Shown piece after piece: positions 43,997 to 52,984 of a stretch of DNA of 56,831 bases (the first letter of the stretch is position 1; every line of letters starts with the position of its first letter). Position numbers and translations under genes: made by a program. A model generated the notes under the pieces. The model did not search any database. It was not told the origin of the DNA and saw nothing but the letters and a program-made list of their open reading frames with translations. The stretch lies in NCBI GenBank assembly GCA_902605365.1, contig CACLCM010000009.1:1-56831 (forward strand), read 5' to 3'. The stretch is from an uncultured Candidatus Poseidoniales archaeon (GTDB taxonomy: Archaea; Thermoplasmatota; Poseidoniia; Poseidoniales; Poseidoniaceae).

Positions 43997-44028
43997 GCAG
44001 CGGCTGAGTCTTCGGACTCAGTCGCTGC
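43997..44028 (+). terminator. UUCG-capped hairpin after the purine permease
   Basis: GCAGCGGCTGAGTC (43997-44010), loop TTCG, GACTCAGTCGCTGC (44015-44028). This gives a 14-base-pair stem with one G-U pair and the exceptionally stable C(UUCG)G loop, followed by a pyrimidine-rich tract (TCCTCTTTCCTTTTCC). The G-U pair forms only on the forward-strand RNA, matching the permease transcript. Probably a terminator or a 3'-end stabiliser; it could alternatively attenuate transcription into the next PRTase gene. Confidence 0.7.
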
Positions 44029-44097
44029 TCCTCTTTCCTTTTCCAAACTTCTACTCAGGTGGAATAGTTCATGAAGTGTATACTCTAGCATCGTTGT

Positions 44098-44670
44098 ATG
44101 ACAGATGACAGATTTGAAATTTTGCGACGCAGCATCATCGAAGCACCTGTAATCATGAAAGGCGAGTATCCTTATTTCATTCACCCACTATCTGATGGAG
44201 TTCCGATTCAATCTGCAGAATTACTTGCAGCAGCACGTGATCTGATAAATGAAAATGTAAATTGGGACGAAATAGACGTCATACTAGGCTTAGAGGCCAT
44301 GGGAATCCCATTGGCAGCCGCTTTGTGCTTACTATCAGGGAAACCCTTGGTAATAGGCAGGAAACGGCAATATGGGCTACCAGGTGAAACAGCAGTAGAC
44401 CAATCTACGGGATATTCCAAAGGGGCCATCTATCTTAATGACATTAAAGAAGGAGATAGAGTGTTTGTAGTAGATGATGTAGTTTCCACAGGAGGAACAC
44501 TCCTACCTGTTCTCAAAGCAATCGATAGCATCGGCGCTATTGTAGGAGATTGCTGGATTGTATTCGAAAAGGGAGAAGGTATGAATTACGTTCGCTCACA
44601 TGGAGATTGGCCACTAAATAGCTTGGTTCGAATCGAAATGGATGGTAACAAAGTAGTGTTACTAGAATGA
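44098..44670 (+). CDS. Purine phosphoribosyltransferase (archaeal Hpt/Apt-like)
   Basis: Type I phosphoribosyltransferase of 190 residues with the PRPP loop VFVVDDVVSTGGTLLP and the pyrophosphate-site phrase ILGLEAMGIPLAAAL, followed by GRKRQYGLPGETAV (flexible loop). The overall length and N-terminal hood (FEILRRSIIEAPVIMKGEYP) match the archaeal hypoxanthine/guanine PRTases that resemble Apt more than bacterial Hpt. With apt and the permease it completes uptake and salvage of purine bases. Exact base specificity cannot be told. ATG start. Confidence 0.88.
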   Translation: MTDDRFEILRRSIIEAPVIMKGEYPYFIHPLSDGVPIQSAELLAAARDLINENVNWDEIDVILGLEAMGIPLAAALCLLSGKPLVIGRKRQYGLPGETAVDQSTGYSKGAIYLNDIKEGDRVFVVDDVVSTGGTLLPVLKAIDSIGAIVGDCWIVFEKGEGMNYVRSHGDWPLNSLVRIEMDGNKVVLLE

Positions 44671-44712
44671 ACAGCAGTGTAAAAAGTAAACTGCTAATGA
44701 AATAAAAAAAGT

Positions 44713-44742
44713 GGAAACGGGGGACCGAGGTCCCCCGCTTCC
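44713..44742 (-). terminator. Transcription terminator directly downstream of 16S rRNA
   Basis: Read on the reverse strand, GGAAGCGGGGGACC pairs with GGTCCCCCGTTTCC around a CGAG-type tip, then ACTTTTTTTA follows. It lies only about 10 bases beyond the 16S 3' end. A long GC stem plus a run of seven T is an intrinsic-terminator-like signal, and shows that the rRNA transcript ends here rather than continuing to a 23S gene. Confidence 0.75.
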
Positions 44743-44751
44743 GGGTTTTCT

Positions 44752-46221
<1,470 letters not shown>

Positions 46222-46369
46222 CATGATGCTAGAAAAGCATCTATCTTGTTATGATCCTTAGGTTACTTGTCGCTGTTGTTGTTTTTGCTGACCTAAAAAA
46301 TAATTGACAGGTTCACTCGCACTTAATTTGCTCTTATACTTGCACACAAAATAAATTGTGTCGTGAACA
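46222..46369. promoter_or_regulatory. Divergent AT-rich promoter region of 16S rRNA and the candidate ncRNA
   Basis: 148 AT-rich bases between the 16S 5' end and the GC-rich structured segment. It should hold the rRNA promoter and leader. Possible TATA-like elements are CTTATACTT (46333-46341) on the forward strand and ATTTATTTT (complement of about 46348-46356) on the reverse strand, the latter within an ACACAA...TTGTGT inverted repeat. Which of these is used is unknown. No ORF. Confidence 0.4.
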
Positions 46370-46646
46370 CTAATCACCTACCTGGCCTCAAGCGGACACT
46401 TTCCCTGGGGAGGGCGTGGTTTCTCGAGACCGCATTGTGCTTCGGCTCGCATCAGGGTAGATGGCGGCAGTCATTGTCCACTTGGACTCAGCCGCCAACG
46501 CCGTCCCATACGACGCAAGCATCCCGCCCAACTCCCACCCGTATATCAAGGTGACTGTTTAGACGAGACAGTAAAACGAAGCACTGCGCCGCAATACAGC
46601 GTCTAAGATTAGCCCTGGATTATCTATTATTCGGAGCCAGATTTTC
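46370..46646 (+). ncRNA. Candidate structured RNA of unknown class
   Basis: A GC-rich, ORF-poor segment in an otherwise AT-leaning region. A closing helix GGGAG+GGCG (46408-46416) / CGCC+CTCCC (46525-46528, 46532-46536) encloses four hairpins: 46416-46433 (TGGTTT, loop CTCG), 46436-46451 (UUCG loop), 46462-46497 (TGGCGGC/GCCGCCA with an inner GTCC/GGAC) and 46502-46515. Outer pairs CTAATC (46370-46375) / GATTAG (46607-46612) would join the ends. Two hairpins contain U-G pairs on the forward strand that become A-C mismatches on the reverse strand, favouring forward transcription. A TTTT tract at 46642-46645 may end it. Diagnostic motifs of RNase P RNA, SRP RNA, 5S rRNA and tRNA were not found. 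Confidence 0.5.
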
Positions 46647-46751
46647 TTAGTACGTCTGACTATTACATTTCTAAGTGTTTTTTGACCATTTTATGACCCA
46701 TTTCTAAATGTTGTAAGTATGACCAAATATTACCATTATTTTCGTATTATT

Positions 46752-47102
46752 ATGCAACCAGCCCCTCAACAACCCCCCTCAAGTATTGAGATTAACAATC
46801 AGAACCAATACGTTGGTCAAAACCAATTTGGACAGCAAGTAGTTTACACACCTACGGGGCAACAAGTTGTGATAATTAGCCAGCCACCTCAAAATAACCT
46901 GATTACAACATCATACATTTGCTCTGCAATTGGACTATTGATTGGGGGAATTCTTCTAGGTCCGATAGGATTTATTCTAGGCTTAATCGCAAAGAATAAC
47001 GGTGACCCAAGAGGCCAAAATGCGATGATCTTCGGAGGAGTAGTTACAGGAATATCAATTTTGATAGTCGTGCTTCTATTCAGTCAAATGGGGAGCATTT
47101 GA
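46752..47102 (+). CDS. Small membrane protein with Gln/Pro-rich N terminus
   Basis: 116 residues from ATG 46752 (an ATG at 46719 adds 11). The first 55 residues are rich in Gln, Asn and Pro (NQNQYVGQNQFGQQVVY) and likely disordered; two membrane segments follow (YICSAIGLLIGGILLGPIGFI and AMIFGGVVTGISILIVVLLF), separated by a short AKNNGDPRGQ loop. The hairpin layout resembles DUF4190-type small membrane proteins. No function known. Convergent with secY, 11 bases apart. Confidence 0.7.
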   Translation: MQPAPQQPPSSIEINNQNQYVGQNQFGQQVVYTPTGQQVVIISQPPQNNLITTSYICSAIGLLIGGILLGPIGFILGLIAKNNGDPRGQNAMIFGGVVTGISILIVVLLFSQMGSI

Positions 47103-47113
47103 AATCGTTAATT

Positions 47114-49084
47114 TCAATCAGCGCCGAAGAACTGCCGCAACATCGGATGCATTTCCATCGCTTGTTCCTTCTGAATTTGCTCATAAGTACGTAATATGAT
47201 ACCTACAGCAAGCAGCAATCCCGTTCCCGTCGCATTACCTACAGTTCCCAGTAAATCTGCTCCTGCAGCAAGCAATCCTACGAAAGCTCCAGAGAAGTAT
47301 GTTACCGGTGGAATATAACGCTCTAGAATACGCTCTAGAACAAGCGGGTTCTTACGGAATCCAGGAATCTGCATCCCAGTCCTCTCGATTTGTTTTGCAA
47401 CGTCCTTAGAGCCCATATTCGTAGTATCGATCCAGAACTTCGCGAACACCATCGAACCTACAGTCATCAACGTGACGTAGAACGCTACGTGACCGCCTAT
47501 CTGCCACAAACTATGGCCGTAGATATCACCACCGCCGGCGTCTTGTTCCAATATCGGAATCAACCAATCATTAACACCGTTAACCATCGATGAATACCAA
47601 GCAAATCCGCCACTAGCTGTGGATGAACCTACTTCATAAGTCCCAATATATTCCGACATACTTCCCCAACCATTCTTTCCAAGAATAGGTGTTTTCTGTA
47701 ACGTTGGATGGTTCCAGAATAAGAGAGTAAACATGTTGATGTTAGCAAGTAAAGCAGCCATCAAAATAACTGGAATGTTAGATGCATATACTAGCCTAAT
47801 TGGGTATTTACCACGGTGACCACGTACCTTTCCGTGAGTCAATGGTAATTCCAGTTTACTAGATTCAGCGTAAGCAACCACAAGGAATACCACTACCGAG
47901 GAAAACAATGCTACAACAGGATTCACGTGAGTCAACAGAATCGTTTCGAAACCATTCTGCGACACCATTTCACCATTCGTAGCCTCCCTAAACATATAGA
48001 AAATCATAGGCAATGTTCCCGATGGTGGGTTTTGGATACTGTATCCCATCGAAGAGGTTGCAGGCATTGGAGATAGAGTTCCAACGAAAGTCGATTGTGC
48101 AACACCTGCTGCAATGAATAGAGAGATACCAGATCCAATACCCCACTTGCTTACAAGTTCGTCTAGTAGGAATACGAGGTAAGAGCCTGCGAATAATTGA
48201 GCTACGATTACAAAGTTAGCCCAACCCATTCCATAATCTGAGATTAGAGCCTGGGTAGGGTCAAGGAAACCGTATGTCTGTGGAATAGATTCAATTGGAA
48301 TCATCAACAGAACAAGCAATTTCTGTACACCCTGGTACATTGCTTTGTCTTCAGAGTCTTGAAGGTCTAAGCGAATAATCTTAGCACCAGCGAATAATTG
48401 CATGATAATGGAACCGGTAACAATTGGTCCAATACCCAAATGCATGATGGTACCAGATGCACCAGCCATGATTGAACGGAATCCACTGAACAAGTCAAGT
48501 GCTTGTCCTGAAAGACCCCATAGCATGACGTTTGTCATTGCGAAGTAGATGATTAGAACAAGAGTTGTAGTCCACAACTTCTCATTGAATCTAACGTGGC
48601 GGTCAGGCTTGGTGATTGTAGGGTAAGTGTCTACGAAACGGCGTAGAGCATACAGACGGCTACTCTTTTCGCCACTGTACATGAAACTGGTCAATGCTGC
48701 TGCTGCTCCAAATCCAAGTAGGATGACACCGACTAGTAGGTATCCTACCAAATCTTGGTGGGAACCATCGCTAATACTGTTAGGACGGCAATACCAAACT
48801 GCGACTACAAGGAATGCTAACCATCCTAGCATCTTTCCATAGCGGCCGATAATCGGTATTTCTTTCATACCTTCAGGTAGATCTTTGGTGAAACACAGCA
48901 TGACATATGCAACATATGCAACTCCCATTGTAAATCCAAAGATGGCTCCTTCGACTGCATTTTGAGAAGCGTTTCCCCCGAACCCAAGTGCGGTTTCGAA
49001 TGCGTCGTACTGCCAATAACCTAGCATACCAAAGTACAGTACACCGGTTAAAGCCACTGCCCAAGGGATTGATTGCTTGCCCAT
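47114..49084 (-). CDS. secY: Preprotein translocase subunit SecY with extra N-terminal membrane domain
   Basis: Central pore subunit of the Sec translocon. The SecY core begins near residue 148 (LRRFVDTYPTITKP) and shows the expected features: a plug/TM2 area with GIGPIVTGSIIMQL, the ELVSKWGIGSGISLFIAAG block, and the LPLTHGKVRGHRGKYPIRLVY loop region, ending with a cytosolic tail. Before it are about 145 residues with four additional predicted membrane segments (WAVALTGVLYFGMLGYW, AIFGFTMGVAYVAYVMLCF, LGWLAFLVVAVWYC, LVGYLLVGVILLGFGAAA). 656 residues against the usual 430-490. Last gene of the ribosomal protein operon, as in other archaea. Confidence 0.95.
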   Translation of the reverse strand: MGKQSIPWAVALTGVLYFGMLGYWQYDAFETALGFGGNASQNAVEGAIFGFTMGVAYVAYVMLCFTKDLPEGMKEIPIIGRYGKMLGWLAFLVVAVWYCRPNSISDGSHQDLVGYLLVGVILLGFGAAAALTSFMYSGEKSSRLYALRRFVDTYPTITKPDRHVRFNEKLWTTTLVLIIYFAMTNVMLWGLSGQALDLFSGFRSIMAGASGTIMHLGIGPIVTGSIIMQLFAGAKIIRLDLQDSEDKAMYQGVQKLLVLLMIPIESIPQTYGFLDPTQALISDYGMGWANFVIVAQLFAGSYLVFLLDELVSKWGIGSGISLFIAAGVAQSTFVGTLSPMPATSSMGYSIQNPPSGTLPMIFYMFREATNGEMVSQNGFETILLTHVNPVVALFSSVVVFLVVAYAESSKLELPLTHGKVRGHRGKYPIRLVYASNIPVILMAALLANINMFTLLFWNHPTLQKTPILGKNGWGSMSEYIGTYEVGSSTASGGFAWYSSMVNGVNDWLIPILEQDAGGGDIYGHSLWQIGGHVAFYVTLMTVGSMVFAKFWIDTTNMGSKDVAKQIERTGMQIPGFRKNPLVLERILERYIPPVTYFSGAFVGLLAAGADLLGTVGNATGTGLLLAVGIILRTYEQIQKEQAMEMHPMLRQFFGAD

Positions 49085-49156
49085 GTCACATTCCTCCTAT
49101 TTTTTGCGTTGTTTTACTATTCATGAAGATAACGGAGTAAACCTCGTGTGAGGTAC

Positions 49157-49567
49157 TCACTCCCACTCCTCATCATCGTCTCCGCCTTCAATAGATCCGC
49201 CTGCTGCAGAGAGTTTCTCTGCTGCTTTAGCGGACCAATGTTCAACGGTTACTGTAATTGCAGTATTGATTCTTCCAGAACCGAGTAACTTATCGATTCC
49301 CATTTCAGTTAAGTTAACTGAATCTGCACCATTAGCGATTCCTTCAAGGTCGCTAACATTGCAAGTAGTGTAAACAGTCCTCAGACTAGGGTCACGGTTG
49401 AATCCATGCATTCCCCAGTGGTTAGGCATGTACTTGATTCGAGTCATGACACGGTGCTTGTTAATTCCAGCGAGACCACGGCCTCCACGCTTACCTGCTC
49501 CACGACCAGCCTTGTGACCTCTTCCGTGTGTTCGACAGCGTCCACGATGTTTGTTTGCTTTACTCAT
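49157..49567 (-). CDS. rpl15: Ribosomal protein uL15
   Basis: Large-subunit protein L15. The basic Gly-rich N terminus (GRCRTHGRGHKAGRGAGKRG) that threads into 23S rRNA is characteristic; the archaeal globular part follows (YMPNHWGMHGFNRD) and the C terminus is acidic (GGDDDEEWE). 136 residues. Adjacent ATGs at 49570 and 49567 follow a GAGGTGA ribosome-binding site; the second is given. Directly between uL30 and secY, the standard archaeal order. Confidence 0.95.
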   Translation of the reverse strand: MSKANKHRGRCRTHGRGHKAGRGAGKRGGRGLAGINKHRVMTRIKYMPNHWGMHGFNRDPSLRTVYTTCNVSDLEGIANGADSVNLTEMGIDKLLGSGRINTAITVTVEHWSAKAAEKLSAAGGSIEGGDDDEEWE

Positions 49568-49577
49568 CATTCTCACC

Positions 49578-50048
49578 TCAAATCATTCTCTCAACCAATG
49601 CTGAGATTTCGTCTCCACGAGCACCTAGTGCTCCTCCAACTACGAAAGAACGCTTTAGACCGCCCCAGCCCTTAGGACCGACAGGAGGATGTAGACGGAA
49701 GACACGCTTCATATCAGGCATGTCCTTAACAGTAGCATCTCCTGCAACTATTGCTGCAGCAAATTCCTTTATTGAGCCAAAATCTGTTGCTTCTTTAACA
49801 TCAGCATCAGTAATCGGCTTGTCGCCAACTAGGCGACCACGCTCTGCGATCATCTTCTCGACAAGTTCAGCATCAGCATTACCCCAGGTAATGTAATCCT
49901 TAGCCTTCTGAAGCATTCCCTTGTACTGTGCGTTTTCTGGAATGATAACTGCGTGGTTAACACGAGTTAGATTCAGATAATCCATAGTTTCTCTAATCGA
50001 GTGCTCAACTTTGACGTTTGAGCGAGCACGTACAACAATCCATGTCAT
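49578..50048 (-). CDS. rpl30: Ribosomal protein uL30
   Basis: Archaeal-length L30 (156 residues, longer than bacterial L30 because of a C-terminal extension). It opens with WIVVRARSNVKVEHSIRETM and has LNLTRVNHAVIIPENAQYKG; the extension ends RVFRLHPPVGPKGWGGLKRS, which is typical of archaeal/eukaryotic L7-type proteins. Its ATG overlaps the uS5 stop by 4 bases, so the two are translationally coupled. Confidence 0.95.
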   Translation of the reverse strand: MTWIVVRARSNVKVEHSIRETMDYLNLTRVNHAVIIPENAQYKGMLQKAKDYITWGNADAELVEKMIAERGRLVGDKPITDADVKEATDFGSIKEFAAAIVAGDATVKDMPDMKRVFRLHPPVGPKGWGGLKRSFVVGGALGARGDEISALVERMI

Positions 50049-50812
50049 TCTAGTAGCCTCCCTTTGTGAATATACAACTCAGCGCGCTGAGATTCGTTAA
50101 CACGAGTGCGATTAATTGCAGCAAGAGCATTGAATGTCGCTGCTGCATAGTTGATAGTAGTACGTGTTTGACCCTTTGTACGAGAAAGTACATCGGAAAT
50201 ACCTGCGAGTTCTAGAACACGCTTTCCAGTTTCTCCGATAACTAATCCCTTACCTGAAGGTGCAGACATGAGGGTTACACGAGTTGAACCAGCTTGTCCT
50301 TGAACCTTGAAAGGAACAGAGGTTCCAGGCCCTACGCTTGATTCCCATGAACCATTTCCACGCTGAACTTGAATGATGTTGAGTTTAGCAGCAACTAGTG
50401 CTTTACGGATTGCGTTTGAAACTTCCTTACCTTTTGCCATAGCAAGTCCGACATATCCGTCCTTGTTTCCGACACAAGCCATGACGTTGAAACGAACACG
50501 GCGACCGGAGTCAGTCATTCTTTGAACCATGTTAACCTTGATTACTTCATCTTCGAGATTAGGAATCAGAGCATCGACGATTTCAACTTCACGGATAGGA
50601 AGGCCAGAAGCAAGTGCTTGCTCGTAAGTAACGATTCTGTTAGCCATAACTTCCCTGCCCAATCGGGTTTTTGGAGTCCATGAACGAAGTGCTGAAATTG
50701 CTTCATCAGCAGAGGTGCGACGACGACGTCGCCCGCCGTCATTGTCTTCTTCTTCTTGTGGTGCGAAGGCCTTGATTAGACCTGGTGCCATCTGGGATAT
50801 TTCATCACTCAT
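50045..50812 (-). CDS. rps5: Ribosomal protein uS5
   Basis: Small-subunit protein S5, which helps decoding fidelity. The dsRBD-like N-terminal domain is marked by VNMVQRMTDSGRRVRFNVMA and GNKDGYVGLAMAKGKEV; the C-terminal domain by APSGKGLVIGETGKRVLELA and TKGQTRTTINYA. Before the core is a roughly 50-residue acidic/Arg-rich lead (DNDGGRRRRRTSADEA), longer than in many archaea. ATG 50812 follows GAGGAGGCG. 255 residues. Overlaps the uL30 start. Confidence 0.95.
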   Translation of the reverse strand: MSDEISQMAPGLIKAFAPQEEEDNDGGRRRRRTSADEAISALRSWTPKTRLGREVMANRIVTYEQALASGLPIREVEIVDALIPNLEDEVIKVNMVQRMTDSGRRVRFNVMACVGNKDGYVGLAMAKGKEVSNAIRKALVAAKLNIIQVQRGNGSWESSVGPGTSVPFKVQGQAGSTRVTLMSAPSGKGLVIGETGKRVLELAGISDVLSRTKGQTRTTINYAAATFNALAAINRTRVNESQRAELYIHKGRLLE

Positions 50813-50813
50813 T

Positions 50814-51329
50814 TCAGAACGCCTCCTCAATCTTTGACTTTGTAGCTTCAACTACTGAAGCATAGGAATCGTCGATGTGTGCGCCATTAAGACGGTCTTC
50901 GCTTGGTAGGACTGATTCTCCGTGAGGAATCTCAAGTCCTGCATCGACCATACCCTTTAGGGCAGCAAACACACGATTGCCGTTAGAACTAGCAGCCAGT
51001 CCAATATCTAGCACAGCCTCGTCATGTCCAGCAGCAAGTGCGGACTTTCCAAGAGCATAGCCTACTAGATAGGATGCTGGAATATTCTTGCGAGAGTTAG
51101 CCTCAGGCCAGTCATAGCGAGATACTAGATCATCACCAGTTACTGACAATTCGACCTTGTCTCCATCTTTCTCCCAGGAAACTACTTGGCAAACGATACG
51201 AGTGTTAGACACTCTGACTACTGCACGAGCGTTTCCACCTTTCAGAAGTTTCAGACGGCGACGGTAATCTGTTTCACCAGTGCGTCGGCGACGGTATTGG
51301 TTACGCTGTCTTGGTCCCTTTGCCATCAT
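50814..51329 (-). CDS. rpl18: Ribosomal protein uL18
   Basis: Large-subunit protein that binds 5S rRNA. Family phrases: GPRQRNQYRRRRTGETDYRR at the N terminus, ARAVVRVSNTRIVCQVV, YLVGYALGKSALAAGHDEAV and LDIGL. 171 residues. Two adjacent ATGs (51329, 51326) overlap the eL19 stop codon (ATGATG across TGA); GGAGGTG stands just upstream. The gene order eL19-uL18-uS5 is the archaeal standard. Confidence 0.94.
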   Translation of the reverse strand: MMAKGPRQRNQYRRRRTGETDYRRRLKLLKGGNARAVVRVSNTRIVCQVVSWEKDGDKVELSVTGDDLVSRYDWPEANSRKNIPASYLVGYALGKSALAAGHDEAVLDIGLAASSNGNRVFAALKGMVDAGLEIPHGESVLPSEDRLNGAHIDDSYASVVEATKSKIEEAF

Positions 51330-51784
51330 TGTTCACCTCCAATGGAGATTCCTTCAACGCCCATCTGAGTCTTCATGTGAGCGATTGAACGGTAAGAGCC
51401 ACCTTTTGCCTTTAGGTAGTAGTGACGGTATTGGGAACTCTCTAGAGTACCATCTTCACGCATGTCCTTTAGAATTCGGCGTTGCGCACGAATAGTTGCC
51501 ATCCACCTCTGCTTACGTGGATTACGAGCATTAGCAGAACCAGATCTCTTTCCTTGACCTTTACGGCGTCCTTTTTGCTTCTGTTCTTGAATCTTCAAGG
51601 CACGTACACGGGAAGTTCCCTTGATTGCCTTAGCCTTAATCCATCCATTGTCGATAGCCTCACGGATATCTTCTTTCTGAACAGATTGAGCGACCTGGTC
51701 TAGGTAAGATGGATTAATCCATACACGGTGAACACCGCACTTTAGAATCTGTGCTGCCATCTTCTTCTGATTAGTAATCTGCAT
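51326..51784 (-). CDS. rpl19e: Ribosomal protein eL19
   Basis: Archaeal/eukaryotic-specific large-subunit protein. It begins ITNQKKMAAQILKCGVHRVW, continues with IDNGWIKAKAIKGTSRVRA and a very basic hinge (KQKGRRKGQGKRSGSANAR) before the long C-terminal helix that spans the subunit surface. 152 residues is standard. Its ATG overlaps the eL32 stop by one base. There is no bacterial counterpart, so it is strong evidence for archaeal origin. Confidence 0.96.
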   Translation of the reverse strand: MQITNQKKMAAQILKCGVHRVWINPSYLDQVAQSVQKEDIREAIDNGWIKAKAIKGTSRVRALKIQEQKQKGRRKGQGKRSGSANARNPRKQRWMATIRAQRRILKDMREDGTLESSQYRHYYLKAKGGSYRSIAHMKTQMGVEGISIGGEQ

Positions 51785-52422
51785 CAGCGATCCCTCCTTC
51801 GGTTCAGGACTCTAATTCCCAATTCATCTGCACGAGAATGAATATTCTCACGCTTGCGGCCACCGACGGTAGCGCCAACACGTGCAGCTTGGGTTTCAGC
51901 ATCCATTTGGTCTAATTCTGCAGCATTGTGAATCATAACTTCTTGGAATCCGGATGGGTGCAGACCGCTAGCAGCGCTGACCTTTCCGTGTCCAACTCTA
52001 ACTAGTGAACCACGATACTTGTAATTTCGACGTTGCTTGTTATCCATACCGTGAGGCTTTCTCCAGCCTGAGCGGGATAGCCGCTTGTAACGGAACCACT
52101 CTGTTCTGCGGAAGGAAGGTGTTGCCTTCTTCTGCGCAGCACGTAGTGCTAGAGCGGCTTTTAGTTCGTCAGAGATAACTGGCTTCTGGCGAGCGACGTG
52201 TAATTCGTCTTCCTCTTCATCATCCCAGTCTTCATCATCGAACTCTTCTTCGAATTCTTCTTCTGCAGACTCTTCTACAGATTCTTCCTCGGCAGGTGCA
52301 GGTGTTTCTGCTCCATCTTGGAGGCGAGCAATCAAGTCAGCCTTCTTTCCAGAAACAGGTAAACCTGCTTCCTTCAGTAGCTCCTTGAGTTCAGCAACTT
52401 TCATATTTTCGTAATCACTCAT
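51784..52422 (-). CDS. rpl32e: Ribosomal protein eL32 with N-terminal SAP domain
   Basis: The C-terminal 120 residues are eL32: FRRTEWFRYKRLSRSGWRKP, MDNKQRRNYKYRGSLVRVGH and HPSGFQEVMIHNAAELD, ending RADELGIRVLNRR. Before it are about 90 residues not found in a minimal eL32: a SAP-type DNA/RNA-binding helix pair (MKVAELKELLKEAGLPVSGK, then KADLIARLQDG) and a strongly acidic linker (FEEEFDDEDWDDEEEDE). ATG 52422 follows GGAGGAATTGAG. 212 residues in total. Haloarchaeal eL32 also carries an N-terminal extension, but of helix-hairpin-helix type. Confidence 0.95.
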   Translation of the reverse strand: MSDYENMKVAELKELLKEAGLPVSGKKADLIARLQDGAETPAPAEEESVEESAEEEFEEEFDDEDWDDEEEDELHVARQKPVISDELKAALALRAAQKKATPSFRRTEWFRYKRLSRSGWRKPHGMDNKQRRNYKYRGSLVRVGHGKVSAASGLHPSGFQEVMIHNAAELDQMDAETQAARVGATVGGRKRENIHSRADELGIRVLNRRRDR

Positions 52423-52435
52423 CTCAATTCCTCCT

Positions 52436-52975
52436 TCATGCCTTCTCAATCAGGTAAATTCCGTCTTGGAAAACACGGCGGTCACGTTTCTTTACGGTAG
52501 TGGAGCGTTCGATATTAGCAGCAGTCTGACCGACTGCTTCCTTATCGATGCCGCTAACGACAACTTCGGTCTTATTTTGGACCTTTACGTTGACGCCGTT
52601 GAGTATTGCTGCTGATCTTGGTACACGTTCTCCGAAGTAATTGTTTACAACAAATTCGTTACCCTTTACAGCCAATGTCATAGGGAAGTGAGAGTAAAGT
52701 GCTTTCAAGGTATATGTGAAACCATCAGTTACTCCTTTCACCATGTTGTTTAGGTGTGCATTCCATGTTCCGGCAAGAGCTCTCTCTTTACGGCGAGGAA
52801 GATCGATACGAACTAGTAAAGCGCCGCCTTCATGGAAAATATCGTGTCTAGGACTTGCGAATTCTCTAGATAGGCTACCCTTAGGTCCTGTGATTGTGAC
52901 CATGTCACCATCAATCGCTGCGGTAACTCCTTCTGGAATTATTACATTGTGTTCAATACGGTCTAATTTTACCAT
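52436..52975 (-). CDS. rpl6: Ribosomal protein uL6
   Basis: Large-subunit protein L6 with its duplicated domain: first half MVTITGPKGSLSREFASPRH, second half LAVKGNEFVVNNYFGERVPR, and the C-terminal RVFQDGIYLIEK. 179 residues, normal. The ATG lies 9 bases downstream of the uS8 stop, and 13 bases separate its stop from the eL32 ATG, leaving room for the eL32 ribosome-binding site. Confidence 0.96.
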   Translation of the reverse strand: MVKLDRIEHNVIIPEGVTAAIDGDMVTITGPKGSLSREFASPRHDIFHEGGALLVRIDLPRRKERALAGTWNAHLNNMVKGVTDGFTYTLKALYSHFPMTLAVKGNEFVVNNYFGERVPRSAAILNGVNVKVQNKTEVVVSGIDKEAVGQTAANIERSTTVKKRDRRVFQDGIYLIEKA

Positions 52976-52984
52976 CTAATCACC

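Noticed and set aside
43981-44184. A 67-codon reverse frame across the permease-PRTase gap
   Set aside because: It overlaps the strong UUCG hairpin and the start of a clear PRTase gene, and has no recognisable protein features.
46363-46554. A 63-codon forward frame in the GC-rich segment upstream of 16S
   Set aside because: Composition and pairing fit a structured RNA better; the translation (Ser/Thr/Pro-rich) shows no protein pattern.
46380-46646. RNase P RNA or SRP RNA identity for the structured segment
   Set aside because: Fragments such as GGGAAAGTGTCC on the reverse strand and GACTGT...ACAGTAAAA on the forward strand recall RNase P motifs, but they are on opposite strands, imperfect and in the wrong order; no SRP S-domain motif was found.
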